Source: Nitratireductor pacificus pht-3B
GTDB taxonomy: Bacteria > Pseudomonadota > Alphaproteobacteria > Rhizobiales > Rhizobiaceae
Reading direction: 5' to 3'
Assembly: GCF_000300335.1 (NCBI RefSeq)
Contig: NZ_AMRM01000004.1
Span: 124,001-188,000 of the forward strand
DNA length: 64,000 nt
Shown here: positions 19,901 through 27,068 of the stretch, piece after piece
How positions within the stretch are numbered: the stretch's first letter is position 1
Layout of the letters: each line of letters opens with the position of its first letter
Notes under the pieces: model-generated
Seen by the model: only the letters and a program-made list of their open reading frames with translations
The model's database searches: none
Told to the model about the DNA's origin: nothing
Made by a program: the position numbers and the translations under genes

Positions 19901-20707
19901 GCGGTCTACGAGATCGGCAGCCGCTATGCCGAGGGCCGCGGCACCAGTGCCGATCCCGAGAAGGCGATGACATGGTACATGAAGGCCGCAGAGACAGGCT
20001 TCGCGCCCGCGCAGTTCCGCATCGGTGATCTCTACCAGAAGGGCAGCGGTGTCGAGCGCGACGCGGCGAAGGCGAAGATGTGGTTCCAGCTCGCCGCGCA
20101 GCAGGGCAATGCCAGCGCGATGCACAATCTGGGCGTGCTCTACGCCATGGGCGCCGACGGCCCCGCGGACAATGAATCGGCGGCGCGCTGGTTCATCAAG
20201 GCTGCCGAGCACGGTGTCAAGGACAGCCAGTTCAATCTCGGCATCCTGACGGCCAAGGGTATGGGCATGCCGCAGGATCTGGTCGAGGCCTACAAGTGGT
20301 TCGCGCTGGTCGCCAGGACGGGCGACAAGGACGCGCTCGGCAAGCGCGACGAGATCGCGGCGACGCTCGGCCCGGACCAGCTCAAGCAGGCGCAGGACAA
20401 GACCGAGCTGTGGAAGGCGAAGCCCGTCAATCCGGAAGCGAACCTGGTGGACATCCCCGAAAGCTGGCGCGAGAGCGGTGAGGTCACCGCGAGCATCGAC
20501 ATGAAGAAGGCGATCACCAACATCCAGCTCATCCTCAACCAGCAGGGGTTCGATGCAGGCGCGGCGGACGGCGTGATGGGCCAGAAGACCAAGACCGCCA
20601 TCGCCGCATTCCAGAAAGCCAATGGCATGCAGCCCACGGGCGAGGTGGACGAGGTTCTGGTGCGGGCGCTGCTCGAGCGCAACAAGAGCGCCAAGGCCGC
20701 CGACTGA
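16973..20707 (+). CDS. PodJ-like polar organelle protein: coiled coils, one TM helix, Sel1 repeats, peptidoglycan-binding domain
   Basis: 1244 residues from the ATG at 16973 (MENKRSYLDNINEGRRRR). Residues 1-650 are mostly predicted coiled coil (repeated LEERVRSLASAL-like heptads), then an acidic/alanine-rich linker. One transmembrane helix lies near 826-846 (LALTLGAGLLVVGGLEASKI), followed by a proline-rich periplasmic stretch. At least four Sel1 repeats (YAEGRGTSADPEKAMTWYMK type) lie near 960-1125 and a PG_binding_1 domain (LNQQGFDAGAADGVMGQKTK) at the C terminus. This is the PodJ architecture of Rhizobiales, which marks the new pole and organises polar growth and division. It appears monocistronic. 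Confidence 0.9.
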   Translation: MENKRSYLDNINEGRRRRPEPDTSLDEISKTLDRLESRLGRAIERGAPKSDENEITRRIEKLSQSVSRPHERPDSQAGRWAEPAVRPSSSRASLERAAFELERARRQEHEVSSIGGIAAELKILREELRDAMRAGMNDEFEMLRRELASILAEVPNSALNGELVMEFERLSDAIAQLADRSDDKNVKMLRLEMEELKSSIASLAREETLRAVDRRWDTFDTRWTAFEDRLSSDMRAPDPALDLLHQRIEEIGQAVNRLPESLSLRSLEERVRSLASALDQLVNRKTANPELYAAIDERLDEISRAIVASTPKSPVANFDPQPFERIEARISSLANQVAEVLADRSGEQAVDHLSQQMSSLSLRVDEIANRIDIPDQMVERLAHQIAGIAQKLDTVPAPQAADVVLRGMEDRFAHLSRLIEQRQGDALEQGRNLVHDLEQRLQEITARIDQRADAMQAGDGIMATIDARFNELAARLQASIGEPAEAGTLRALEMRLDDISGRLQTTAQQASSIDPDVLHNLEAQVRSLSEHLARPTAEVPEFEDITPRLENIERSLRENRTAVLDAARQAAEQAIGAFAKTASDAPDQGLRDELKALEVLTRKSDERNTKTFEAIHDTLLKIVDRLGTVESTAKATSAPQMRAGKIAVEAAPSIEPGDDSGMLADDGADDVQQNRSPAEAAAAAARAALDEDNEEAQAKGARTSLLGGLSRALTSRRDRHVVADERDEPEVALSTEAVEIDAERINEPLEPGTGAPDLNAIMRRVRDEKKAPVRESNDAAKSDFIAAARRAAQAAAAEAEILKKRQSDTAETAGRFGIGKIFKRARKPLALTLGAGLLVVGGLEASKIYLAETTAIPPQQSSQTIVSAPKLAQVVPEDVPAAAPQTNRPVRVVDNDPVSDAAVDTLAAIPDARDEIVTGGISKDDAPLAQTLPGASDEPAASATPEALSSEIVIDDIPLDAGPLPLREAAAAGEVKAVYEIGSRYAEGRGTSADPEKAMTWYMKAAETGFAPAQFRIGDLYQKGSGVERDAAKAKMWFQLAAQQGNASAMHNLGVLYAMGADGPADNESAARWFIKAAEHGVKDSQFNLGILTAKGMGMPQDLVEAYKWFALVARTGDKDALGKRDEIAATLGPDQLKQAQDKTELWKAKPVNPEANLVDIPESWRESGEVTASIDMKKAITNIQLILNQQGFDAGAADGVMGQKTKTAIAAFQKANGMQPTGEVDEVLVRALLERNKSAKAAD

Positions 20708-20977
20708 GACGGCCGGCCTGGGCGCTCGACTGAGGGCCTGAGCCAGGATACAGGTTCGGCCGGACGCCGCCGCCATTTCCGGCGTTGCGGCGCAGCCATC
20801 AGAACAATCACGGTCCGGGACGCGATTGTTCCGTCAAGTCGTTCATTGTTTTCCGTATTTTGCCCCGACTCGGTTTGACTTCGCCTGCGTCAGGGAGCAG
20901 AACGAAACGACGCATAATGCTTCCACACATGGCTCGGCGCGCTCGCCGCGGAGCTTACAAGTACTCGGGTGCCGCGG

Positions 20978-21898
20978 GTGGGTATTTATCTCCCCATCGC
21001 CGAAATGTCCGTCAACGTGTTCGTGCTGCTTGCCATGGGCGGCGCGGTCGGGTTCCTCTCCGGAATGTTCGGCGTCGGCGGCGGCTTCCTGATTACACCA
21101 CTCCTGATCTTCTACAACATCCCGCCGGCCATCGCCGTCGCGACCGGCGCCAATCAGGTGATCGCCTCTTCTTTCTCCGGCGCGCTGGTGCACTTCAAGC
21201 GCAAGACGCTCGACGTCAAGCTGGGGACGGTGCTGCTGGCCGGCGGCATCGTCGGCGCGTCGCTGGGCGCGATGGCGTTCGCCTATCTGCGCCGCCTCGG
21301 TCAGCTCGACCTGATCGTCTCGCTGCTCTACGTGCTGTTCCTCGGCGTGGTCGGCGGCCTGATGCTCCTGGAAAGCGTCCGCGCCCTGCGCCGCGCGCGC
21401 AGCGGCCAGACCGTCTCGCTGAGAAAGCCCGGCCAGCACAACTGGATCCATCGCCTGCCGCTCAAGATGCGCTTTCGCGCGTCGAAGCTGTTCGTCAGCG
21501 TCATCCCCATCCTGGTGCTCGGCGCCTTCATCGGCTTTCTGGCGTCGATCATGGGCGTCGGCGGCGGCTTCATCATGGTGCCGGCGCTGATCTATCTCCT
21601 GAAGGTGCCGACCAACGTGGTCATCGGCACCTCGCTGTTCCAGATCATCTTCGTCGCCGCCTTTACCACCATCATCCATTCCACCGCCAACCAGACGGTG
21701 GACGTCGTGCTGGCCTTCCTGCTGATGGTTGGCGGCGTGGCCGGCGCCCAGTACGGTGCCCGCGTCGGGCAGCGCCTGCGCGGCGAGCAGTTGCGCGCCC
21801 TCCTCGCCCTTCTGGTGCTCGCCGTCGCGCTGCGCCTGGCGTTCGACCTCTTCGTCAGGCCGGCGAGCGTCTACTCCCTGTCGATGGGAGGCGTTTAG
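20978..21898 (+). CDS. TauE/SafE family membrane permease (sulfite/organosulfonate exporter type)
   Basis: About 306 residues with eight or so hydrophobic helices and an internal duplication: GMFGVGGGFLITPLLIFYNI near residue 25 and SIMGVGGGFIMVPALIYLLK near residue 190, the twin glycine motif of TauE/SafE proteins. Substrates in the family include sulfite, sulfoacetate and other C2 anions; none can be assigned here. The start is uncertain: GTG at 20978 precedes IYLPIAEMSVN, a stretch I recall as conserved in relatives, with other options GTG 20969 and ATG 21005. The next gene starts one base after its stop and usually travels with it. Confidence 0.88.
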   Translation: MGIYLPIAEMSVNVFVLLAMGGAVGFLSGMFGVGGGFLITPLLIFYNIPPAIAVATGANQVIASSFSGALVHFKRKTLDVKLGTVLLAGGIVGASLGAMAFAYLRRLGQLDLIVSLLYVLFLGVVGGLMLLESVRALRRARSGQTVSLRKPGQHNWIHRLPLKMRFRASKLFVSVIPILVLGAFIGFLASIMGVGGGFIMVPALIYLLKVPTNVVIGTSLFQIIFVAAFTTIIHSTANQTVDVVLAFLLMVGGVAGAQYGARVGQRLRGEQLRALLALLVLAVALRLAFDLFVRPASVYSLSMGGV

Positions 21899-21899
21899 C

Positions 21900-22688
21900 A
21901 TGCGGTTCAAGCGCTGCATCGGTCTCGTGTCGTTCCTCTCCGCATTCCTGCCCCTCGGCGCGTCCGCGCAGAACGGCATTCCCGAAGGCATCCAGATCGG
22001 CCTGTCGACGGACCGGGTTTCGATCACGTCCGACTTCGCCGGCGCCGAGCTGACGATCTTCGGCGCGCTCGACAATGCCGATCCGCTGATCAGCCGGCAG
22101 GGGCGCTACGACGTGGTGGTGGTGCTGGAGGGACCGGCGCGCCCGGTCGTGGTGCGCAAGAAGACCCGCGTCCTCGGCATGTGGATCAACACCCAGTCGG
22201 AGGTCTTCAGGGATGTTCCCGCTTCCTACTCGATGGCCCTGACCCGGGCTCCGCAGGACATCACCGATCCCGACGGTTACCGGCGGCTGGCGCTCGGCAC
22301 GGAGAACATCCATCTCCAGCCGCTCGATGCCGACGGCGATCCCAAGACCATCGAGGAATTCACCGCCGCGCTGCGCGATCGCAAGGAGGCCACCGGCCTG
22401 TACTCGACCCGCGTCGGCGGCGTGCGGTTCCTGTCGCAGAACCTGTTCCGGGCGACGCTCACCCTGGCGCCGAACGTGGCGGTCGGCACGCACCGCGCCC
22501 GCGCCTTCCTGTTCCGCAACGGCAGCTTCCTGCGCGAAACCTCCGCCCAGCTGACCATCCGCAAGGCCGGCCTGGAACAGCGCCTGTTCGAGTTCGCCCA
22601 GCGGCACGGGCTGATCTACGGCATCCTCGCCGTCCTGGTGGCGATCGTCACGGGATGGCTGGGACGGCTGATCTTCCGCAAGGACTGA
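21900..22688 (+). CDS. TIGR02186-type membrane-anchored periplasmic protein, partner of TauE/SafE
   Basis: 262 residues. A signal peptide (MRFKRCIGLVSFLSAFLPLG, cleavage near GASAQ) is followed by a beta-rich periplasmic domain with GAELTIFGALDNADPL and VVVVLEGPARPVVVRKKTRV. A C-terminal transmembrane helix (GLIYGILAVLVAIVTGWLG) ends RLIFRKD. This layout matches the conserved hypothetical family TIGR02186 found next to TauE/SafE permeases in alphaproteobacteria. The ATG is one base after the permease stop, so the pair is translationally coupled. The biochemical role is unknown; an accessory or sensing subunit of the exporter is a guess. Confidence 0.82.
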   Translation: MRFKRCIGLVSFLSAFLPLGASAQNGIPEGIQIGLSTDRVSITSDFAGAELTIFGALDNADPLISRQGRYDVVVVLEGPARPVVVRKKTRVLGMWINTQSEVFRDVPASYSMALTRAPQDITDPDGYRRLALGTENIHLQPLDADGDPKTIEEFTAALRDRKEATGLYSTRVGGVRFLSQNLFRATLTLAPNVAVGTHRARAFLFRNGSFLRETSAQLTIRKAGLEQRLFEFAQRHGLIYGILAVLVAIVTGWLGRLIFRKD

Positions 22689-22704
22689 CCGGCGCTGGCG
22701 CGCC

Positions 22705-23811
22705 TTACGTCGAGGACAGGCGCGAGAACACCTCGGCCACGGCCGTAAAGGACTGCTTGGGCGCCCAGCGAAGGGGGGCCGTCCCCTCCCGGGTAGGCTG
22801 AACCTTGACCAGGGCATGACTGGCGATGTCGAGATCGCGCGACGGGTCCTGCCCGTCGTGCCAGAGATACTGGGAGAGGAAGGTGTAGACGAAGGCGCCG
22901 AAAACGCCCTCGTTCTCGAAGATGGCGAGCTGCTCCGTGAGCTCTCGCGCCTGTTCGGCCTCGTCGCGCTCGAATGCCTCGGGAATGCGACCCCTTCCGT
23001 CCGAATAGTCCACGACGGTGAAGCCGCCGCCGCCATAGGCTCCGGCACCCCGGAAGGTGCTGCAGCCGAACTCCGTTATCGCGACGGGTTTGCCGGTCGC
23101 CTTGTAGCGGCGCAGCTCTTCCCCGAAGACGGCGTGATTGTTCCGGTCGCGATAGAGATTGATCCCGACGATGTCGAAGATGTCCCAGTCGATCGTCTCC
23201 CAGGCGCCGGCCGCATAGGTGGCGCGCCCGCCGAAATGGCGCCGCACCTCGGCGAGGCACCGCCGCAGGAACGCGTTGACCTCCGCCATGTACTGACCCG
23301 GGCCGCCGCGCTCCCCGCCGAAGATCACGCCCAGACGATCCTCGAAGCCGGTGCCCGGAACCAGTCCGCGCTGGAAAAGAGAGACCTCGCAACCGGCCAC
23401 GAAGGTCAGGTCGATCCCTTCCCCGCTCAGCCGTTCCGCCAGCCTCGCCACCCTTCCGATGTGCTCGATCTGCTCCGCCGCGGTGGCTTCATAGAGACGG
23501 GGCTGGAGCCACAGACGCATGCCGAGGGAATGCGCCGTGCGTGCCGCATGTTCGAGCCGGCTCTCGATCGTGCCTGTCACGATGACGGCGTTGCATTTCA
23601 GGGTCTCGCGCAGCGCCCGGAGTTCTTCTGCGACCTGGGTCTCGTGCCAGGAATCCCGCGACATCATTGACCCGTAGTCGGTCCCGGTGTCGTAGGTGAC
23701 GCCATGGTTCTCGATCGGCTTCCGCCGTGGCGTGGCGGAAGCGGGCAGCGATGGAGCAAGCAGAAGTGCCGCCGCACCGCTCAGCACCCCGCGACGTGTT
23801 GGTTGACCCAT
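22705..23811 (-). CDS. Exported TIM-barrel glycoside-hydrolase-like protein with Tat-type signal
   Basis: 368 residues from the ATG at 23811. The N terminus TRRGVLSGAAALLLAPSLPA is a twin-arginine-type signal (Arg6-Arg7). The body has features of a retaining glycosidase barrel: FVAGCEVSLF, WDIFDIVGINLYRDR, and KPVAITEFGCSTFRGAGAYG, where TEFG resembles the strand-7 nucleophile motif of clan GH-A. No exact family can be named, and some databases give relatives uninformative names. It is divergent from a TetR regulator with a 24-bp palindrome between them, so it is probably that regulator's target. Confidence 0.7.
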   Translation of the reverse strand: MGQPTRRGVLSGAAALLLAPSLPASATPRRKPIENHGVTYDTGTDYGSMMSRDSWHETQVAEELRALRETLKCNAVIVTGTIESRLEHAARTAHSLGMRLWLQPRLYEATAAEQIEHIGRVARLAERLSGEGIDLTFVAGCEVSLFQRGLVPGTGFEDRLGVIFGGERGGPGQYMAEVNAFLRRCLAEVRRHFGGRATYAAGAWETIDWDIFDIVGINLYRDRNNHAVFGEELRRYKATGKPVAITEFGCSTFRGAGAYGGGGFTVVDYSDGRGRIPEAFERDEAEQARELTEQLAIFENEGVFGAFVYTFLSQYLWHDGQDPSRDLDIASHALVKVQPTREGTAPLRWAPKQSFTAVAEVFSRLSST

Positions 23812-23899
23812 GGTCCCGATCCCGTTGTCTTCTCGAAAGCGTCGGCCCGCTGCGCCAAGCCGGTTGTCAGGCGGACACAGACAGGTCACAATAGACCTA

Positions 23900-23923
23900 A
23901 AATAGGACATTGATGTCCTATTT
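23900..23923. promoter_or_regulatory. Candidate TetR operator in the divergent promoter
   Basis: AAATAGGACAT (23900-23910) and ATGTCCTATTT (23913-23923) form a perfect 11-bp-arm palindrome with a 2-base centre. A -10-like TATAAT at 23923-23928 overlaps its right end and would serve the TetR gene at 23957, so the site fits autorepression plus control of the divergent exported protein. Confidence 0.8.
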
Positions 23924-23956
23924 ATAATCGGGTCTTTCTGGCTTGGGGGATTGAAG

Positions 23957-24508
23957 ATGAGCCGCGGCGCAGCCGGTAGACGGACGAAGCTGGCCATTCT
24001 CGACGCCGCGGCGCATCTGGTTGCCCGAAAGGCGAATGCGACCATGGCCGAGGTGGCCGACGCGGCAGGCGTCGCCCGCAGCACGGTGCATCGCCACTTT
24101 CCCGAGCGGGGCGATCTCGTCGATGCGCTGGAGGATTATGCGAACAGCGAACTGGTCTCGGCGCATGAGCGCAGCGCGTCGGCCGGCGGAACCGCTCTGG
24201 ACGCACTCCTGCGCTTCGGCCAGGAACTCTTCGAGAAGAGTGACCTTCTGGTGGCGGCATACGGAAACCCTGGCCGGGAGACCGAGATCGCGGACGGGCA
24301 GAACGCCGACCCTGCTCTGAACGCGCTGATCCTGAAGGGGCAGGGTGATGGGTCGATCGCCCGCGAGCTTCCGGCGGCATGGGTCGCCCAGGTTCTGTGG
24401 AGCCTGTTCTATGCGGCCTGGCTGATGAACGCGTCCAGCCGGATGTCGAAGCACGAGGCGCTCGGAATGTTCCTGGAGACTTTCACGCGGGCGGTCGAAC
24501 CCCGCTGA
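23957..24508 (+). CDS. TetR/AcrR family transcriptional regulator
   Basis: 183 residues. The helix-turn-helix reads ATMAEVADAAGVARSTVHRHFPERGDLV at about residues 32-60, the standard TetR_N domain. The C-terminal ligand domain is divergent with no recognised subfamily. The ATG at 23957 is preceded by GGGGGA at 23945-23950; an in-frame TTG six bases earlier was rejected. It is divergent from the exported glycosidase-like gene and shares a 24-bp palindromic site with it. The ligand is unknown. The downstream MFS gene is convergent, so it may also be a target but does not share this promoter. Confidence 0.9.
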   Translation: MSRGAAGRRTKLAILDAAAHLVARKANATMAEVADAAGVARSTVHRHFPERGDLVDALEDYANSELVSAHERSASAGGTALDALLRFGQELFEKSDLLVAAYGNPGRETEIADGQNADPALNALILKGQGDGSIARELPAAWVAQVLWSLFYAAWLMNASSRMSKHEALGMFLETFTRAVEPR

Positions 24509-24545
24509 CCCGGATTCGCTGTTCGGTCCGATCCTCTGTGCGGCT

Positions 24546-25724
24546 TCAGGCGGGAAGGCTCTGTGCGCGTCTCGTCCGCAAGCCAAGGGCGGCCACTGCC
24601 GCCAGTACGGAGAGGGCCCCGGCCACGAGATAGAGGCTGTCCCTGCCCCATTCCGCATCCACACGGCCGGAAACGAGCGTCCCGAGGCCGTAGCCGGCCC
24701 ACATGAAGCTGGCGAGCCATCCGAACGCTTCCGTCCTGTGCCCGGGTTGGGCGCCGAGGCCGACCGCGAGCTGGCCGAGCGTGTCGCGCGCGCCGCCGAA
24801 AAGGCCTGCCGCGAGATAAAGGGCAAGCAGCGCCCAGAGACCCGTCACCTGGCTCATCAGGAGAAGGAAGCAGGCCGTCACCAGATGGAGGGAGATCATG
24901 TGCGGCTTGACGCTGGCCGGTCCCTTGCGCGCTCCGTAGAGCAGACCGCCGGCAACCTCTCCCATGGCGAAGGCGCTGAACAGCAGGCCCGTCGCCGCGG
25001 CCCCGGTGCTTGCCGCCGCGCCGACCTGCAGGGCTCCAATGGTGAACGTGTCGATGGCGATGATCGCGAACAGCAGGATCAATGCGGGGTTTGCGAGCGC
25101 TCCCCACATCGTCCCGCGATGCCCTTCCGGCACCTTCGCCGCGGAGGGCCCGGTCGCGATCAGCAGGTCTCCGGCGATCTTCGCGACCGCGCAGAGGCCG
25201 ATGACCATGTCTGCCGGCATGATCAGGATGAGACCGCCCACAAGCGCGGGGCCGATGATGAAGGTTCCGGAATTGATCGCCGTGTCCAGCGCGTAGGCGC
25301 TGGGCAGCGTTCTTTCCGGCACGAGGCGTGGCCATGTGCTGCGCACGATCGCGCCCGATGGCGGTGTCGAGCCGCCCAGCAGGGCCGCCGCCGCGAGGAG
25401 GCTCGCCGCCGGCAGGTCCTGCAGGAGCGCGGCCAGCATCGCCGCATAGGCGAGCGCGTGAAGGCCGATGAACGCGAGGAGCACCCGCCGCGCACCGTAT
25501 CGGTCCGCGAGCCGGCCGCCGAGCGGAGCGGTGACCGCAAGCGCCAGCGCGTGCGCGAACAGGACGGCGCCGGCCTCGGCATACGAATCCCTGCTCTCGG
25601 AGACAGCCAGCAGGAGCGAGAGGCTCAGCATGGACGTCGTCAGCCGGCTCGTGGCCATCGCGCCGACAAGACGAACGACCCCATCGTTGCGCAGCACGGC
25701 GACATAACTTCCCCCGATACCCAT
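24546..25724 (-). CDS. MFS transporter (12-TM, drug-efflux-like)
   Basis: 392 residues with about twelve hydrophobic segments. The loop 2-3 motif A region reads APLGGRLADRYGARRVLLAF, the G-x(3)-D-R-x-G-R-R signature of the major facilitator superfamily. STPPSGAIVRSTWPRLVPE resembles the motif of YceI/YfcJ-like putative sugar or drug exporters. Substrate unknown. It is transcribed divergently from a CGNR zinc-finger regulator, 61 bases apart, with repeated GGTAAC-type half-sites in between; such a regulator-pump pair usually means substrate-induced expression. Confidence 0.87.
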   Translation of the reverse strand: MGIGGSYVAVLRNDGVVRLVGAMATSRLTTSMLSLSLLLAVSESRDSYAEAGAVLFAHALALAVTAPLGGRLADRYGARRVLLAFIGLHALAYAAMLAALLQDLPAASLLAAAALLGGSTPPSGAIVRSTWPRLVPERTLPSAYALDTAINSGTFIIGPALVGGLILIMPADMVIGLCAVAKIAGDLLIATGPSAAKVPEGHRGTMWGALANPALILLFAIIAIDTFTIGALQVGAAASTGAAATGLLFSAFAMGEVAGGLLYGARKGPASVKPHMISLHLVTACFLLLMSQVTGLWALLALYLAAGLFGGARDTLGQLAVGLGAQPGHRTEAFGWLASFMWAGYGLGTLVSGRVDAEWGRDSLYLVAGALSVLAAVAALGLRTRRAQSLPA

Positions 25725-25727
25725 GGA

Positions 25728-25779
25728 ATTACCCTCGTTTGTGATTTAAGTGGTAACAGTGCAAGAGGGGTTGGTTACC
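25728..25779. promoter_or_regulatory. Divergent MFS/CGNR promoter with GGTAAC half-sites
   Basis: Three related hexamers lie in this short gap: ATTACC (25728-25733), GGTAAC (25752-25757) and GTTACC (25774-25779). The last two are exact inverted copies 16 bases apart. The arrangement suggests cooperative binding by a dimeric regulator, most simply the adjacent CGNR protein. Confidence 0.45.
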
Positions 25780-25785
25780 TGTCAA

Positions 25786-26364
25786 ATGCAAATTGAAAGT
25801 AACTCACAGAGGCAAGCCGGTTTGGCTGCCGTCCTCGTCAACCTTGCGATGGAGGGCAGCGCGGGAGGGCGTCCCTATGCGGGCCTCCGCGACGATGCGC
25901 TCGCGGAAGCGTTCTGCGTCGATCTTTCAGACGGCATGCGGCGGCGGCTTCTCTCGGTGAAGGACGCAGGCGCGCGGCTCTTTGCCGTGGCAGGGGCGCT
26001 CCGCCCGGTCTTCGAAGCCGACGATGACGGCGCGGCGGCGGCGATCCTCAACCGGCTGATGTGCGACTATGCCGCCCGCCCCTGTCTCTTCGTGGATTCG
26101 GGGCAGCCCTATCATCTCCACTTCCTTGGGGATGGCGAAACCGATGTGGAGGCGCTTGCGGCGGAGCTCGCCGTGTCCCTGGCGCTCCTGATGGATGCCT
26201 TCGCGCGCCGCCGCTTCGGGGTCTGCCACGCCAGGACGTGTGATCGCGTCTATGTCGACGTCACGCGCAACGGGTCGAGGCTCTATTGTTCCGACGCCTG
26301 CTCCGCGCGCATGAAGATGGCCGAGTATCGCGCACGGTCGCGCGGGAAGCGTAAGACGCTCTAA
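25786..26364 (+). CDS. CGNR zinc-finger / ABATE-domain putative transcriptional regulator
   Basis: 192 residues from the ATG at 25786. The C-terminal module FGVCHARTCDRVYVDVTRNG followed by SRLYCSDACSARMKMAEYRA is the CGNR zinc finger with four cysteines (C-x4-C ... C-x3-C). The N-terminal 130 residues form the accompanying ABATE-like domain. The family is widespread and is taken to be stress-linked transcription regulators, but direct data are few. It is divergent from the MFS gene. Its stop overlaps that of the convergent pdeM gene by three bases. In-frame GTG starts upstream (25750, 25759) have poorer placement. Confidence 0.85.
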   Translation: MQIESNSQRQAGLAAVLVNLAMEGSAGGRPYAGLRDDALAEAFCVDLSDGMRRRLLSVKDAGARLFAVAGALRPVFEADDDGAAAAILNRLMCDYAARPCLFVDSGQPYHLHFLGDGETDVEALAAELAVSLALLMDAFARRRFGVCHARTCDRVYVDVTRNGSRLYCSDACSARMKMAEYRARSRGKRKTL

Positions 26365-27068
26365 CGCAGCATGCCGCCGGCGATGGCGTAGATGCCCTTT
26401 CCGCCGAGCATGTAGGCGGTCAGCCGCTCGCGGTCGAACAGCCCCGCAAAGGCGCGGTCCAGAACGTTCAGCGTGCCGGTCAGGCTGCCGAAGGCCGGCA
26501 TGATCAGCCGGTCGCCGTCGCAGGCGAAACAGGCGCGCCGCACGCTCCGGCCGCGCCGCACGATGCGCGCGCCGGGATGCAGGTGCCCGGCGATCTCGCC
26601 CGGCGCCGCGCCGGGCACGGGCTCGTGCCGGAAGACAAGGCCGTCGATGGCGATCTCCTGCGCCGAATGCCCCGGCAGGTCGGCGGGCGGCGCCGGGTCG
26701 TGATTGCCGGCGATCCAGTACCAGTCGCGTTTCGCCATCAGCCCGGCCAGCGTTTCGCGGAAGGGCGCCGGCATCTCCGCCGCGCCGTCATGATCGTGGA
26801 AACTGTCGCCGAGGCTGATGACGATGCCGGGATCGTAATCGGCGATCACGCCGGCGAGACGCTTCAGCGTGGCGGCGGTGTCGTAAGGCGGCAGGAGGCG
26901 TCCGCGCCGGGCGAAGGCCGCGCCCTTTTCCAGATGCAGGTCCGAGACGACGAGAAGATCGAGGGCCGCAAAGAACAGGACGCCGCGCCGGTCGCACACG
27001 GCCTGAGCGCCGCCGAACGCGATGGTCAGCGCGGTGCTGGCGTCGTTTGCTGGCGCAAGGCTGTTCAT
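26361..27068 (-). CDS. pdeM: Ligase-associated DNA damage response phosphoesterase PdeM
   Basis: 235 residues. Calcineurin-type metallophosphoesterase motifs occur in order: LLVVSDLHLEKG, ISLGDSFHD, WIAGNHDPAP and IAGHLHPGARI. The final CLR-like tail and overall length match the PdeM family found beside an ATP-dependent ligase, an exonuclease and an Lhr-like helicase. Its start overlaps the helicase stop by four bases (ATGA), so the two are translationally coupled. It probably acts as a nuclease or phosphodiesterase in DNA end processing; its substrate is not established by sequence. Confidence 0.93.
   Translation of the reverse strand: MNSLAPANDASTALTIAFGGAQAVCDRRGVLFFAALDLLVVSDLHLEKGAAFARRGRLLPPYDTAATLKRLAGVIADYDPGIVISLGDSFHDHDGAAEMPAPFRETLAGLMAKRDWYWIAGNHDPAPPADLPGHSAQEIAIDGLVFRHEPVPGAAPGEIAGHLHPGARIVRRGRSVRRACFACDGDRLIMPAFGSLTGTLNVLDRAFAGLFDRERLTAYMLGGKGIYAIAGGMLR

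Noticed and set aside
17759-20776. A 1005-codon open frame on the minus strand
   Set aside because: It lies entirely opposite the PodJ-like gene; Arg/Leu/Gly-rich translation without domains is the usual shadow of a GC-rich coding strand.
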